From the NCBI RefSeq assembly GCF_029962835.1, contig NC_080584.1:80752862-80816861 (forward strand): 64,000 bases of DNA. Direction: 5' to 3'. Origin of the DNA: Magnolia sinica (Eukaryota; Streptophyta; Magnoliopsida; Magnoliales; Magnoliaceae). A program made the position numbers and the translations under genes. The notes under the pieces were generated by a model. That model saw only the letters and a list, made by a program, of their open reading frames with translations, ran no database searches and had not been told where the DNA came from. Positions 35,723 to 47,689 of this stretch are shown here, in pieces. Each line of letters starts with the position of its first letter. Position 1 is the first letter of the stretch.

Positions 35723-37707
35723 TGATGAGGTAAATCACCGTCTTCCTTAAGGATAATGACTCTCAATTCACGGAGCTTCTCTAGACTCCTCATGGAGACT
35801 TTTCGAATTCACGATAAATAAAGCAAGGAAAATAGAAATAAATTCTAGAAAATTCGTAAATTGATTGATGAATGAAATAAACAAGTTTACAACCCTTTAA
35901 ATGGGGATAATAGAATAAGTTTCGGAATTAAACTACAACTAAAACTCCTAAAAATGGTGACTTACTATATATAGTAAACTTACTATTTACAGAAGGTCGT
36001 AATTCCTACTAGACATCATGGTTTTCGGCCAACAATAGTACCTATCCTATTTGGCTTCACCATGATATTCTCTAGCACTTTTCATGTTTGACGCAACTCC
36101 TAAAGCCCAACAGATGAAGAGTAATAATCAAACTAAAACTTAATATAAATTGTAAAAATGAAAATAAAATGGGAATTCAACCGAAGATCTGATGGTATCT
36201 CCCAAATTCAGCGTGGTAGCTCGTACTACCCCAAAATCATATAGGCATGTCGGATAACTCATTCTGGTTTGCGAGATATGTCCGTTTTAAAGTCTTGACG
36301 GTCCAAATCACTTTTGCCTTTGATCAGGCCTTTTCTGGTCCATCTTGGCCATGAAACTGTCTGTGACCTGCTCTACATCAATATATGAGTTGCACCAATA
36401 TCAATATATCATAAAACTACCCCACCACAGACCATATATTAAATGGTGTAACGCTTGGCCCCATGCATTACCCGCAGCCAATAGCAGCAGCATATCTCGC
36501 AGACCTAGCCAAACTCCACGCCTTCCGCACCTTCCATCTCACAATTCAGATCAAACAGCAAAGAAGACTCTTACCAAAACACATCAAACAACTCACTCTT
36601 CCAACCAACAATCAGACAACATCATCAGACTAACATCAATAGCCATAAATCCAAACATTCTAGACAAGCCAACATTATCAGTTCTAATTTCATACCTTCC
36701 AAATAGACCATCATTAGACTACCACTCTCAAGAGATCTTCCAGACAGACCAATTACATCCACTGATCTAGCCCTCACCAACAGACCAATAACTCATCCGC
36801 TAGCTGCACAATAATGGCAAGAGAATACATACAACTATACACAACACTATTTCTAGGCGATCCAATAGCGAGTCACCTCATCACTGCAGTTGAGAAGAGC
36901 ATATATCATTATTTCTGTCTTTTTAACCACCAACGCATACTTAGATGGGCCACATTATTTTTACCTAAGTTGGACTTGATAAAGGGAGGGACGTGATGAG
37001 GTCGATCACTATCTTCTTTAATGATAACTACTCCAAAGCCACGAAGCTTTTCTGGAATCCTCATAGAGATTCCTCAAATCTACAGGGGATGAAAGCAAAA
37101 ATAATTTCTAATAATTCGAAATAAATTGATTGATGATTTTAAAAAATGAATTTACAATCCTTTAAATAGTGAACTCAAACCTGGGACGGAGTTTCAGCCT
37201 CAAACTCCCTAAAAACGCAACTTATTATAAATAGTAAACTTACTATTTATAGATGGTATTCCTACTAAACTTCATGGTTTTCGGCTAAAAATAGTAGTGA
37301 CCAATTTGGCCTAATCACATTATTCTCCTAATTTTTCTAAGCCTTTTTCATGCTGGGCATGACTCCTAAATCTCAAAGCATCAAAAGTTATGATCAAATT
37401 AAAACTTATTATTTATAGTAAAAGTGGAAATAATTTACATTTATAGTAAAAACGAAAATAAAATAGACTTTTGACCATCAATCTAATGGAATCTCGCAAA
37501 TATGGTGTGGGCAACCCAGCATAGTGGGTCGATTGGTTAAAGTAGCTTCTACTACCCCAAAATTATATATGATATGTCAAAAAACTCTTTTAGGTTTGCA
37601 AGATACGACTTTTTTAAGGTTCTGACGGTCCTGATCACCTCCACCTTTGATCGGGCCTTCTCTGATCCATCTTAGCCATGAAAGTATTTGTGATCCGCTC
37701 TACATCA
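35723..37707 (+). mobile_element. Short LTR retrotransposon fossil without recognisable genes (TRIM/LARD-like)
   Basis: Two direct repeats, 35723-36380 (658 bp) and 36994-37707 (714 bp), both start TGATGAGGT and end TACATCA (TG...CA). A purine-rich tract (36981-36992) precedes the second one, as expected of a polypurine tract. The 613-bp interior holds no gag, protease, reverse transcriptase or integrase motif that I can see. The repeats differ at many positions and in length, so the insertion is old. In structure it looks whole; how it was mobilised is unknown and would need proteins from elsewhere. Confidence 0.7.
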
Positions 37708-39508
37708 GGACCTAAAAGCCAACCCCCCCCCTTGGGCCAACCTTGAACCCTAAACCCTTGACGTATCGGTCAAAACTGGTCCATGTACGTACTCACTTCT
37801 ACCTAAGAAAGCTCAAAATCCAACTCAGTTCAAACGTAGTTTTAAGTTAGTTGGGTCAAATGTAGATTGACCCAATCCTTTTTTTATTTTACACTCCATT
37901 AGATGCCCACCAGTCAACCAGTTAAGATTCATGTAATTTTGGGGAAAAGGTAGTTGATACTCTGCCAGTGTGATAGATGATATACAAGCACTTGCACTTG
38001 CATTTACTCATTTCCAATTCCAGCCTAACAATATAGATTTTGTAGTTTTTGATGTCTTAAACTTATTCAGAAACATGGTTTGTTAATGCCATTGACAAAC
38101 CATTCGATGTCATCGAACAGCTGCTCAATCTCATTAAGAATTTTTGAATTTTCTCCAGTTGGTTGCTGGACATATTAGGTGTTATTTTGATGATATCAAA
38201 GAGGGTTCGATGACATTAAAGATCAAGTTCGATGCAATTGAGAAAATTTGATTTTCATGTTTTATCTTTGGACAATTTTGATGTTGTTTCGATGACATCA
38301 AAATGGGTTTGATGCCATTGAAGGTTAAGTTCGATGACATCGAAGAGCCATCGAAGGTGTCATCGAACGTATATGCGGAATTTGTTTTCGATTTCCATGT
38401 TTTGTTTTCAGATAGAGATTTTTTTGACCTATTCTTTCATCAAGAGTGCCCCTACAAACTAAGTTAAGTGCTTAGTTTTATTAGTAATCACAAAATTAAA
38501 TTATTAATTTGATTAATCCATGTCTTTTATGACTAAAAAATTAGGATCGTTACAGTCACCATATGCAAAAATTTCTACACGTGCGTGAAAAAAATAATAA
38601 GGGAATTGAGGTGCATGAATTGCTCCTTGTCAATCATTTACCTCTCTGTTCACGTGTAGGGTTCACATTTTGATAGATTGAGGTCTTTTCATGGTCACCA
38701 TTTACACAACTTCTAAGTTATAATGAATAAATTGATAGGGGGTTCGGCGTGCATGACGTACACCTCCTCAATCCTTTGCTTCTCTTTTCATGTGTGGAGT
38801 CCACATTTCTATGGATGGAGGTTTTTTCCATAGTCACCATTTGCATAACTTTCTACACTAGCATAAAAAAATTGATAGGGGGTTCGACGTACATGACTTG
38901 CTACTCATCAATCATTTGCCTCTCTTTTCATGTAGGGGGTCGACATTTTAATAGATGAAGGTCTTTCTATGGTTACCATCTGCAGAACTTTCTACACTAC
39001 TTAACATGAATAAATATGATAGATGGTTCAATCTGTATGACTTGCTCCTCGTCTATCCTTTGTCTCTCTTTTCACATGTGGGGTCCATATTTTGATAGAT
39101 AGAGGTTTTTTTACGGTCACTATTTGCACAACTTTCTTCTGATTTTTATTTTCTGACTTTTATGCTTTACTTGTGTGTATTATTTTAATTATATCGTGTA
39201 CGAACCATGACGGGTTCACTCACTAATTTAGCTAGCTAACGTTATGGATTGACAACCATACATAGATGAATGAAATACATAGATGAATGAAATAAGAAAT
39301 CCGAACCAAGTGTAAAAAAATAAGGACCGATTGCCAGATGAATCGCGGGACTAGTTGCTGTATTTATGTGTTTATTATTTAGGAGTTTGATTTCTTTCTT
39401 GCATCTATTTGTACATAAATATAATTTATTATTGTTTATAAATCTGATCATAGTGAACGATATTTGATTATTATTATTATTATTTTTTTTGATTGAATGG
39501 AGTTTCAA
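37555..39508 (+). repeat. Dispersed repeat, copy B (partner of 2006-3649)
   Basis: It follows copy A base by base with scattered changes, from ATATATGATATGTCAAAAAA to GATTGAATGGAGTTTCAA. Its first 150 bp are the end of the 3' LTR of the preceding element, so LTR end and downstream DNA were copied together. It is longer than copy A mainly because of the tandem unit at 38560-39135. Confidence 0.75.
38560..39135 (+). repeat. Tandem repeat, period 137-146 bp, about four units
   Basis: The markers GAGGTCTTTTCATGGTCACC, GAGGTTTTTTCCATAGTCAC, GAAGGTCTTTCTATGGTTAC and GAGGTTTTTTTACGGTCAC lie near 38682, 38819, 38957 and 39103. Copy A (3060-3310) has only two. Confidence 0.75.
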
Positions 39509-39770
39509 ATGAATGGACTTAAATGATTCTTATTCAGATGATGTGGTTTTGAATATATGATGATGAAAATTATAAGAATATAACACAAACATGGATGAAT
39601 GGATGTTCAATTTGGATGTGAACTTAGAATTCATTAAATTGTGCCTCCAAACAATTATATGAAGAATGAATTAAGTACAATTAATGTACAAGTCAAGAGC
39701 TGAAACTCGGGTTTGAGGGTGCACACTCTGTATCCAAATTTCAGGGCATGACAGAATAGTATTAGAGAGA
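39509..39770 (+). mobile_element. LTR-end fossil with primer-site-like sequence
   Basis: TTTCAGGGCATGACA (ending 39753) resembles the LTR terminus at 2005. It is followed by GAATAGTATTAGAG, similar to a tRNA-Met primer-binding site as placed after plant 5' LTRs. Old and partial; no internal region is visible downstream. Confidence 0.35.
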
Positions 39771-42169
39771 GGCTTTTTGGTAAAACATAGTGTGGCTTAT
39801 AAGTTATGTGGCTTACTCATGTACATAATTGGTAGGCCCCCTTGGAATTAGAAACACAACACTTACGATTTTCTATATGGATGTTGTGTGAAATAATCAA
39901 TATAGAAACAAAAATTAAGATTCCTTATTTGTTTATATGAAAAAAAAAATCTTATAAACCAAGTAGGATGTTCCTTGTACTCTGATTTGAGTATATTTTA
40001 TATTAAGATGGGTTAGTTTAAACTCTACTGAATTTTCAGGATATTTAGTCCACAAAGTCCTGTTGGATAACAATAAGCAGTAAGAATCACCCAACTTATA
40101 AAATTCATAATTATAAAAGTAAAACTCTGATCAAGGTGATTCAAAATCCTGATAAAAAATAGACAAGTCCAAATTTAAATAAAAATAATTAAAAAAATCT
40201 AAATCTAATAGTCACTATACTAGTTCGGGGAGATAGTGTTGATTGGTTGGAATTCGTCTGTTCTGGATAGTCTAATTGTGGCAATTTTTAAAATATCTAT
40301 AATGGATAGAATAAATAAAATTTTTATTGAGATACAATGGATTTAAACTAGGATCTCCAGAAAAAATTTAAACCTAATTTGAAGTCTCAAAGTATAAGAA
40401 AATATGATAGAAACAGCGAATGTCAAACCAATAATCAATTTGTCAAAACTATTGTCATGTCGGTTCAACTAACATAGTTTTTCATTTTGATAATTATCTT
40501 TTTAACATTTTTAAATGAAGTAATTTAAAAAAAAAAAATCATTTGTTTCTAAACAAACTTCACTTTCGAATTTTAAATCTTCTATAGACTTCAATTTTTG
40601 ACAAAATTTTACATAATTATAAATTCATAAAAAAAAAAAAAAAACAAACTAGTAACTAAACCAGTGTTAGTGTGGCTATAATATTTATTTATTTATATTT
40701 TTGTTTGAAATGCTAATTTACGAATCTTGAGAACGGAATTTTATTTTAAGGGGGTAGAACATAACAAGTCGAAATTTTATGTGCGAGTTTAGGTATACGT
40801 AAGGATATATGATTACACTTTTTAAACTGTATACTTGTAGATCAATTAATTTTTCTGTAGTTTAACCTGAATATAACCATAGAGAGCACTTTTCAACCGC
40901 TGATTGATAGGATGAACCATCAAATAACCTAGTATTCTTATCCATATATTAAAACTAACCGTTGATATAAGCTATCACCATTAGATGAAGATATATAACT
41001 ATCCACTTTGAATTTGGATCACCCGATCAAAATAAACTAATTACCAAATCTTCACATCTGCTTGTCCGCATATCAAATCAAAATTTGAATTTGTTCATCT
41101 TATTCGTCACTTATAAATATGTTTAACTTAATGTCAAAAGTATGATATAAACATTTACATTTTACACTAATGAACTAATCATTTAAATCTAACAATTACA
41201 TTTCTAATATAAACTACATCCAAAAATCACTTTATACGTATCCGTTTATAAAACTGACCGTATAATAAACTGTAAATACGATTAATATCCTAAGCATCTA
41301 ATTACCTAAATTTCAGCCGTTCATCTAACCGTCAATCATGTTTGTATCCACCTAACGAACCATCGAAATATCAAAATAAAGTATTCATTCGAAAGATCAT
41401 AGAATATATATTAAAATTACCGGTTAGTTCTCACATGTAATATTGGTATAAGTTGTTTTAAATTACATATAGTTATAATCCATCAAAAAGACATCTGGAT
41501 CATTCTTGTGACATCAAGGCCCAAAATTAAATTGTTAACTAAGCATACAAAATGAAGGGAAACGGTGAAATTTGACTTAAAATGGAGTGTAAAGAAAAGT
41601 CATGTCTAAATCAAATAGTCTTTAAAAATGGTAATATGTGAAACAATGACCATGACACATTATATTATAATAATAATATAAAAATCAAATATAATATAGC
41701 ATGATTAGATTTATAAAAAAAATAAATTTCTCTTATCTGTAAGATGGGCCATGCGTAGTTCTCTTTAAAAAATATCAAATCATGTCCAGCATTATCATAC
41801 TTATATATATATATATAATTTTTCTCTTATTTGTAAGGTGGGCAATGCGTATTTCTCTTATTAACAGTCTATTTTCAAGGCAAATGTGTAGGCTATAGAT
41901 TAAAAATCCACATTTCGCCCTTGGATAATACTCTCTCTGCACTGCAATAGAACATTTCAATGGTCTTGATTACTGAAAACCTAGCCCACTTGTTAGAAGT
42001 GTCAACCCGCATATCAAAGGCTTGAGTTGTGCGTCCTATATTACCTTTTTATTTCCATGCTTTTCACGTGACATGATTGTCACTTCCAATGTCTTTAGTC
42101 TACCAGTCAGGATTGCACGTTCCATGAATTCGAGTGCAGATTCGGTGAGGCCGGAGAAATACCGACTTC
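39771..42169. other. Very AT-rich stretch, nothing recognised
   Basis: Long A and T runs, e.g. near 40527 and 40629, and a short (AT)n at 41803-41817. No domain-bearing frame, RNA gene or repeat boundary was found in 2.4 kb. The first 42000-42170 bp next to the hairpin cluster are less AT-rich. Confidence 0.5.
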
Positions 42170-42610
42170 AGTGGGACCATGACTATGGAGCCCACCTTGA
42201 TGTATTTTCTGCATATCCATGCTGTCCATATGTTTTGAAATATAATTCAAAAGCATGCAAGAAAAAATAAAATAGATTCAAATCTTAGGTGGATCACACC
42301 ATAGAAAATAATGATTATTCAACGCTTACTATTAAAAGCTTCCTAAGGCCTATCTTAATATTTATTTTACATCCGAATCGTTGATAAGGTCAAACGTACT
42401 TGGATGAAGAGAAAAAAAAAAAATCAGCTTCATACAAAACTTTTGTGGCTCACAAGAAGTTTTTAATGGTGGGCATTCAATCACCACTTTTATTTTTTCT
42501 CATGGCGTGGTCCCTTAGTTTTGGATCTACCTCAATTCTCTAACCTAAAATAGGCTGAAAAAACGGATGGAAGGCGTGGATATAAAATACATACATCAAG
42601 GTGGGCCCCA
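42170..42610. repeat. Giant-hairpin repeat, best-preserved copy
   Basis: Left GAGCCCACCTTGATGTATTT and right ACATACATCAAGGTGGGCCC are inverted. Inner pairs are AATCTTAGGTGGATCACACC with GGCGTGGTCCCTTAGTTTTG, and TTACTATTAAAAGCTTCC with AGAAGTTTTTAATGGTGG. The loop centre is near 42385. Confidence 0.8.
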
Positions 42611-42936
42611 CGGCCACGGTCTCGCCGAAGTCAGTGTTTCCCAGTCTCACCGAATCCACTCTCATGAATTGTCCGACTCTTTTGTTATTTGGTCCACCTA
42701 CCATGATTACTCGCCCGAGACACATGCGCATGTCTGCATGCGGATGCAGAGGAATTGTAGGATAATCTCCGGTTTTCAGTTAGACGGGACCCAGGTTTTA
42801 GGAATCTAGACCGTTGATCAGTTGCATGTCCACGTGGATTGCCACGGTCCAAAAATCTCTTATATTTGTAGAACCTATCTATCGATATTGGGGCTTTTCT
42901 TACTTAAATGAATGTGAACCATTGATGTATTTCTCT

Positions 42937-43096
42937 TCTTAGACGTGGTGTTTAATGGTTAGTCACTGCTGTTTCCTATGGTGTGGTCCACCTGATATTT
43001 GGATCTGTAGAATTTTTGGGGTCAAGAACTAAAACGAGCTGATTAAACGGATGTACAGTGTGGATATAATAAAAATACATCAAAGTGGGCCCCACT
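42937..43096. repeat. Giant-hairpin repeat, right half only
   Basis: From GTTAGTCACTGCTGTTTCC to ATACATCAAAGTGGGCCCCAC. The left arm is absent, so this is a truncated copy. Confidence 0.65.
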
Positions 43097-43145
43097 GTCA
43101 ACGATCCACCGAAGCCAAGCCATTGCTGGTTGAAGCCGGGGCTGC

Positions 43146-43654
43146 ACGAAATCGGATTGCGTACTGAGTTACTCAGTACGCTTTCATCGTACTGAGTAAA
43201 CTCAGTTGGGCCCGCTGTAAATGTACGTGGTTTATCCACACCGTCCATCCATTGTTCCAGCTAATTTTAGGGGTTGATCCAAAATTTTAAGTATATCTAG
43301 AGCTCGAGAGAACCATACCACAGGAAACAGTGTGGAATAATGATTTCCACCGTGTTGAAACCTCCGTAGGACCCACGGTGATGTTGATTTGTCATCCAAT
43401 ATGTTCTTAAGATCACAAAGAAATGGATGAAGAGAAAACACAAACATAAGCTTGATCCAAAACTTCCGTGGCCTCCATGAATTTTTCAATGATAGTGGTT
43501 CAATCACACTGTTTCCCGTGGTGTGGTCCACTTAAGGCTTGGATATGCTTCCATTTTGGGTTCAAGACTTAAAATTATCTGTTAAAATGCATTGACAGAA
43601 TGGATAAAATAAATAAATAACAGTGGACCCCACAAGGTTTACTAAGTACGTTAA
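43146..43654. repeat. ACTGAGT hairpin repeat, left part, interrupted by a nested insertion
   Basis: It begins with the perfect palindrome GCGTACTGAGT-T-ACTCAGTACGC and follows the copy at 25721 up to GTTTACTAAGTACGTTAAG. The missing right end, GTAACTGAGTTACGCAGTAC, is found at 45825-45850, after 2.17 kb of inserted DNA. Confidence 0.8.
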
Positions 43655-43970
43655 GGGCCGGTTTGGCCGGGCAGATTGGAAAGGATTGGAAGATAGATAT
43701 TGGGATTGTCAGGCGTGCCAACATGGGATCGTGATCCCAGAATATAGCAATCCAATGAATCTTAGGGCGTGTTTGGGTCGGTGGGTTTAGAAGGGATTGG
43801 GTGGGATGGGATTCAAAAAACATAATTATCACCCATGGCAGGGATTATCCCCTGCTGCCATGGGATAAGATTAATTCCATACTTTATTGGTAATATGGTG
43901 GTACATTGAATGGATATACCCACCATCATTTGAAATTATTGAGAATAACATACATGTGTTATATCTAAAC

Positions 43971-44205
43971 TTAAGGCTGTTCACGAGTCAAGCTAGCTCG
44001 AAAAGCTCGCTCGACTCAGCTCGAGTCAGCTCGGATTGACTCGGCTTGAATGACTGATTCGATCCGAGCCAAGCTAATTATTTGAAGCTCGAGATGAGTT
44101 CAAGCCAAGTTCAACCAGGGGGCATTTCAACTCGACTCGACTCGAACTCGACTCGACTTGAAGCTTGAACTCGAGCTCGACTCGGCTCGATTAATAAATA
44201 TATTA

Positions 44206-44242
<37 letters not shown>

Positions 44243-44857
44243 TAATATAAGTTTTAAGTTTAAACTTAAAAATAAAAAAATAAAAAATAAACCCTAGAGT
44301 CTTTACCTGACCGCACGCACCCCCTTCCCTTTCCCTTTCTTCTCTTTCTCTGCCCACTGCCAACCGCACGCCTGCCCCAACCACCACCAGTTTTTATTTC
44401 AGCTCCACAATAATATAATCTGTGTTCTACTTGAATTTCTGATCTGTGTTCTACTCTGTTTCTTTTCTAGTACTTGGATTTTTGTTGGTGGAAGAAGATC
44501 AAGAACAGATTGGTTCTCACAGGTTTCCTCATCCGATTCGAAGCTTTATTTGGTTTTTTCATGGGGTTTTACTTTGATTCTTTTAAGATTTTTGAATTTT
44601 TCATCAATGGAGGAGGATTAAGAACAGAATCCATTACTCTCTCACCCAACAAGCTCGAGCTCGACTCGAGGTAAACTCGACCCGACTTGAACCACTAGCT
44701 CGACTCGAACTCGACTCAACAGCTTTGGCAAACAAGCCAAGCTTCAATGTTGAGCTCGAGGCCAAGCTTGAGCTCGAGCTCGAACTCGAGTAGATCATGG
44801 ACAAGCCAAGCTAAGCTTGGCCCACCTCGACTCGACTCGGCTCGATGCCCACCTCTA
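43971..44857. mobile_element. hAT-type non-autonomous element
   Basis: TAAGGCTGTTCACGAGTCAA on the left and CGATGCCCACCTCTA on the right, both followed inward by dense GCTCGACTCGG text. The middle carries an (AT)n tract (44209-44237) and 44390-44640, a gene-like piece with a TTCTTTTCTAG acceptor but no recognisable protein. It is the same family style as 10109-10620. Confidence 0.55.
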
Positions 44858-44859
44858 TC

Positions 44860-45085
44860 TAAACTGTTCATTTGTTTTGTAACCTCATTTTGTGGCATGA
44901 GCCTAAAAATGAGGTAGATCCAAAACTTATGTGGCCCCAAAGAAGTTTTCAATGGTAAGTATTCAATCCCCGTTGCTTTCTATGGTGGGGTCCACTTGAG
45001 CTTTAGATTTAACTGATTTTTTGGCCCATGCCCTAAAATAATCTCGAAAAATGGGTGGATGGTGTGGATATAGCCCACACATCAT
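44860..45085. repeat. Giant-hairpin repeat, right half only
   Basis: From AGGTAGATCCAAAACTTATG through GGGTCCACTTGAGCTTTAGA to GGATGGTGTGGATATAGCCC. It sits inside the 43765-45261 element. Confidence 0.6.
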
Positions 45086-45265
45086 GGTTGGACTCACACA
45101 ACTTGTTAAAATTGAGTGAAATTGGCACAGAACTCAATGCAATTCCATCTAATCTAATTCCAAGCTTTTCCATTCTTCCCAAACATGGAGTGGAATTAGC
45201 ACGGGACCATATGAACCCCATCCAACCTAATCCCTTCTAATCCCACTACCCAAACACGCCCTTAA

Positions 45266-45668
45266 GGGCCTGTTTGGCCGGTCGGATTGGAAGGGATTGG
45301 ATGGGACTGGAAGTTAAATCCCGGGATTGGCGTGGCTTGCTAAATAGAGTCGGTGATCTGATCCCAATTCCATAGATCTTAAGACAATCCACTGACAACA
45401 CCATCATTACCTTTAAATCCCATCCAATCCACCCTAATCCTTTCAAATTTGCCGAGGACATGTTTAGTACGATGGATTGGAAGGGATGAGAAGGTTTAAT
45501 CCTAGGATTGACTGGGCGTGCCAAACAGACTCGATAAAGCGATCCAGGAATATAGCAATCCCATGGATCTCAAGGCAATCTACTGACAACACCATCATTA
45601 CCTAGAAATCTATGCCATCCAACCTAATATCATTCAATCCCTTCCAATCCAACCGGCCAAACGGGCTC
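45266..45668. mobile_element. PIF/Harbinger-like MITE, TAA target duplication
   Basis: GGGCCTGTTTGGCCGGTCGG at the left pairs with AACCGGCCAAACGGGCTC at the right. TAA flanks both ends (45263-45265 and 45669-45671). Confidence 0.75.
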
Positions 45669-45924
45669 TAAGACAATCCACTGGCATCGCCATCGTCACC
45701 TTTATAACAATCCCATAGATCTTGCACCAATCCGCCAACACAGCTATCATTACCTTGAAATCCTTGCAATCCACTCTAACACCATTCAATCCCATCCAAC
45801 TTGCCAAGCCAAACAGGCCGTGAGGTAACTGAGTTACGCAGTACGCAACCCACTTCCGGGCTGCACCTTATCCGCTCCCGTCCAACCATATTTGAATAGA
45901 GCGCGGATTAGGCGTTATCCTTAC

Positions 45925-46370
45925 CGTGGGGCCTACGTTGATGATATGCTGTATATCCACACCGTTCATCCGTTTCTCCAATCTATTTTGAGATGGAAAT
46001 CCAAAAATTAAGCAGATCCAAGTCTCAGGTGTACCATATCACAGGAAACCGTGGTGATCGAGTGTCTCACTATTAAAATTTTCAAAAGGCTTATTGTAAG
46101 GTTTTTCTAATGTTTATTTTCCATCCAACATATTTATAGTGTCAAAAAAACGTGGATGAAGGGAAAATACAAATATCAGCTTAATACAAAAATTTTATCG
46201 CCCATGAAAAGTTTTTAATTATTATTCATCATTGTTTCTAATAGTGTGGTCCAAATGAAAGTTTTATAATTTTAATTTTTTGGATGGCCTACTAAAATGG
46301 GATGTAAAAACAGACAAACGGCATGGATATGCAAAAAATACGTCAGGTGGCCCCACACAGTTGTTACCCG
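45925..46370. repeat. Giant-hairpin repeat
   Basis: GTGGGGCCTACGTTGATGAT opens and ACGTCAGGTGGCCCCACAC closes. CTATTTTGAGATGGAAATCC pairs with the TACTAAAATGGGATG side. Confidence 0.65.
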
Positions 46371-46624
46371 GATAACAGCTAATACGATAGAATACGCTTG
46401 TAGTGTAGCGGCGCTTGAGTTCTACAAATGCCTGTGTTTTTATCATGCGCTGACGATGGCTGGCGTCGTCGATGACGTAAATGATGTAAGATGGACAAGA
46501 CGGTGGGCCCCACATAGCCTGAGATTCCTGCAACCCCGTGGTAAACAAAATTCACGTTTTTGGATAGATACAGGACTCGGATTCTGTGGTTACCCCTGGA
46601 GTACCCAGCTCGGTACCGGAAAAT

Positions 46625-47042
46625 CTATGTGGACAACGATGATGTATGTGTGTTATCCATACCGTTCATTCATCTTTTGATTTCATTTTATTTTATGAAC
46701 CCAAAAATGACTTAGATCGAAATCTCAAGTGGACCACAGAGTGGGATAGTGATGCTAACCGTTGAAACCTTCCTAAGGCTCACCTTGATGTTTATTTACC
46801 ATCCGACCTGTTCATAAAGTAACATAATTATTGATAAAGGAAAACCATAAAAATCAGCTTGATCCAAAATTTCTATAGCCCATAAGAAGTTTTCAACGGT
46901 ATTCATTCAATCCCTGCTCTTTAGTGTGGTGTGGTCCACATGAGCTTTTGATCTTCCTCATTTTTTGGCTATTACCCTAAAATTAGATTTCAAAATGGAT
47001 GGACGGCATGGATAAACTACATGATCATGATGAGGCGCACAG
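46625..47042. repeat. Giant-hairpin repeat
   Basis: ATGATGTATGTGTGTTATCC and CCGTTCATTCATC on the left face GGATGGACGGCATGGATAAA and CATGATCATGATG on the right. Confidence 0.65.
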
Positions 47043-47165
47043 TGCTTCGACCAGTGCCGAGCTCGGTAGTGGAGACGTTACCACCGAATCCGAGTGGGAA
47101 GAGCTGCAGAAGGCGTGGGCCCGAACACATGAGCCGCCCCTTCATGGACGCAGATTGTGTACTAA

Positions 47166-47552
47166 CCCGCCCGTCCCCAGCTCCGAACGGGCAGTTCTGT
47201 GGCGGCCCACCGTGATTTATCTGTACATCCAAACCGTCTATCCCTTCTCTCATATTATTTTAAGGCATAACAAGAAAAATGAGAAAGATCCAACACAATT
47301 GGACCACACCACCGTGATTTATCTGTACATCCAAGACTCTTGCATTTAATGCAACTGACATTTAATGCTTCGTGCATTATAATGCAACCCAGCTTATTAT
47401 TTAGTGTGGCCCACTTGAGCGTTAGATCTGCCTCATTTTTCTTTCTGTATCTTAAAATAATCTTAAAAAAGGAATGAACAGTTTGGATGTACAGATAAAT
47501 CACGGTTGGCCCGCCCACAGAACTGCCCGTTCAGAGCTAGGGACGGGCCGGG
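47166..47552. repeat. Hairpin repeat with long, nearly exact arms
   Basis: CCCGCCCGTCCCCAGCTCCG / AACGGGCAGTTCTGTGG at the left is mirrored by CCACAGAACTGCCCGTTC / AGAGCTAGGGACGGGCCGGG at the right, followed inward by GTGATTTATCTGTACATCCA and its complement. Arms of about 70 bp with few mismatches suggest a recent copy. GTGATTTATCTGTACATCCA also occurs a third time at 47313. Confidence 0.8.
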
Positions 47553-47689
47553 TAGTACGCAATCCGGGTCCGTCCTTTATCTGTCTCTCCGTTTGATGGA
47601 AGCCCAGAGGAGAAGCAGCATTTTACGGAAGCGCGTTGACTAGAATATCTCAGACCAGCTACAGCTGCTGTATCGACGTCAGTAATTCT

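Larger units (their letters stand above)
43765..45261. mobile_element. PIF/Harbinger-like element, TTA target duplication
   Basis: GGGCGTGTTTGGGTCGGTGG opens it and CCACTACCCAAACACGCCC closes it. Inner pairing continues (AGAAGGGATTGGGTGGGATG versus CATCCAACCTAATCCCTTCT). TTA lies at both outer edges (43762-43764, 45262-45264). No transposase is present. It has itself received the hAT-type element at 43971. Confidence 0.75.
43655..45821. mobile_element. Inverted-repeat DNA element(s) nested in the ACTGAGT hairpin
   Basis: Left GGGCCGGTTTGGCCGGGCAG and right TTGCCAAGCCAAACAGGCCG are imperfect inverted ends of the GGGCC-GTTTGG type usual in PIF/Harbinger-like MITEs. It contains two further complete elements with the same style of end (43765-45261, 45266-45668), each bounded by TTA or TAA. 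Confidence 0.6.

Noticed and set aside
36345-36770. 141-codon frame in the interior of the short LTR element
   Set aside because: Starts inside the LTR, is Ser/His/Pro-rich, and has no retroelement or host domain that I recognise.
46297-46680. 127-codon plus-strand frame
   Set aside because: It spans the junction of two hairpin repeats. Sequence such as the RWTRRWAPHSL reading comes from the GGTGGGCCCCAC arm.
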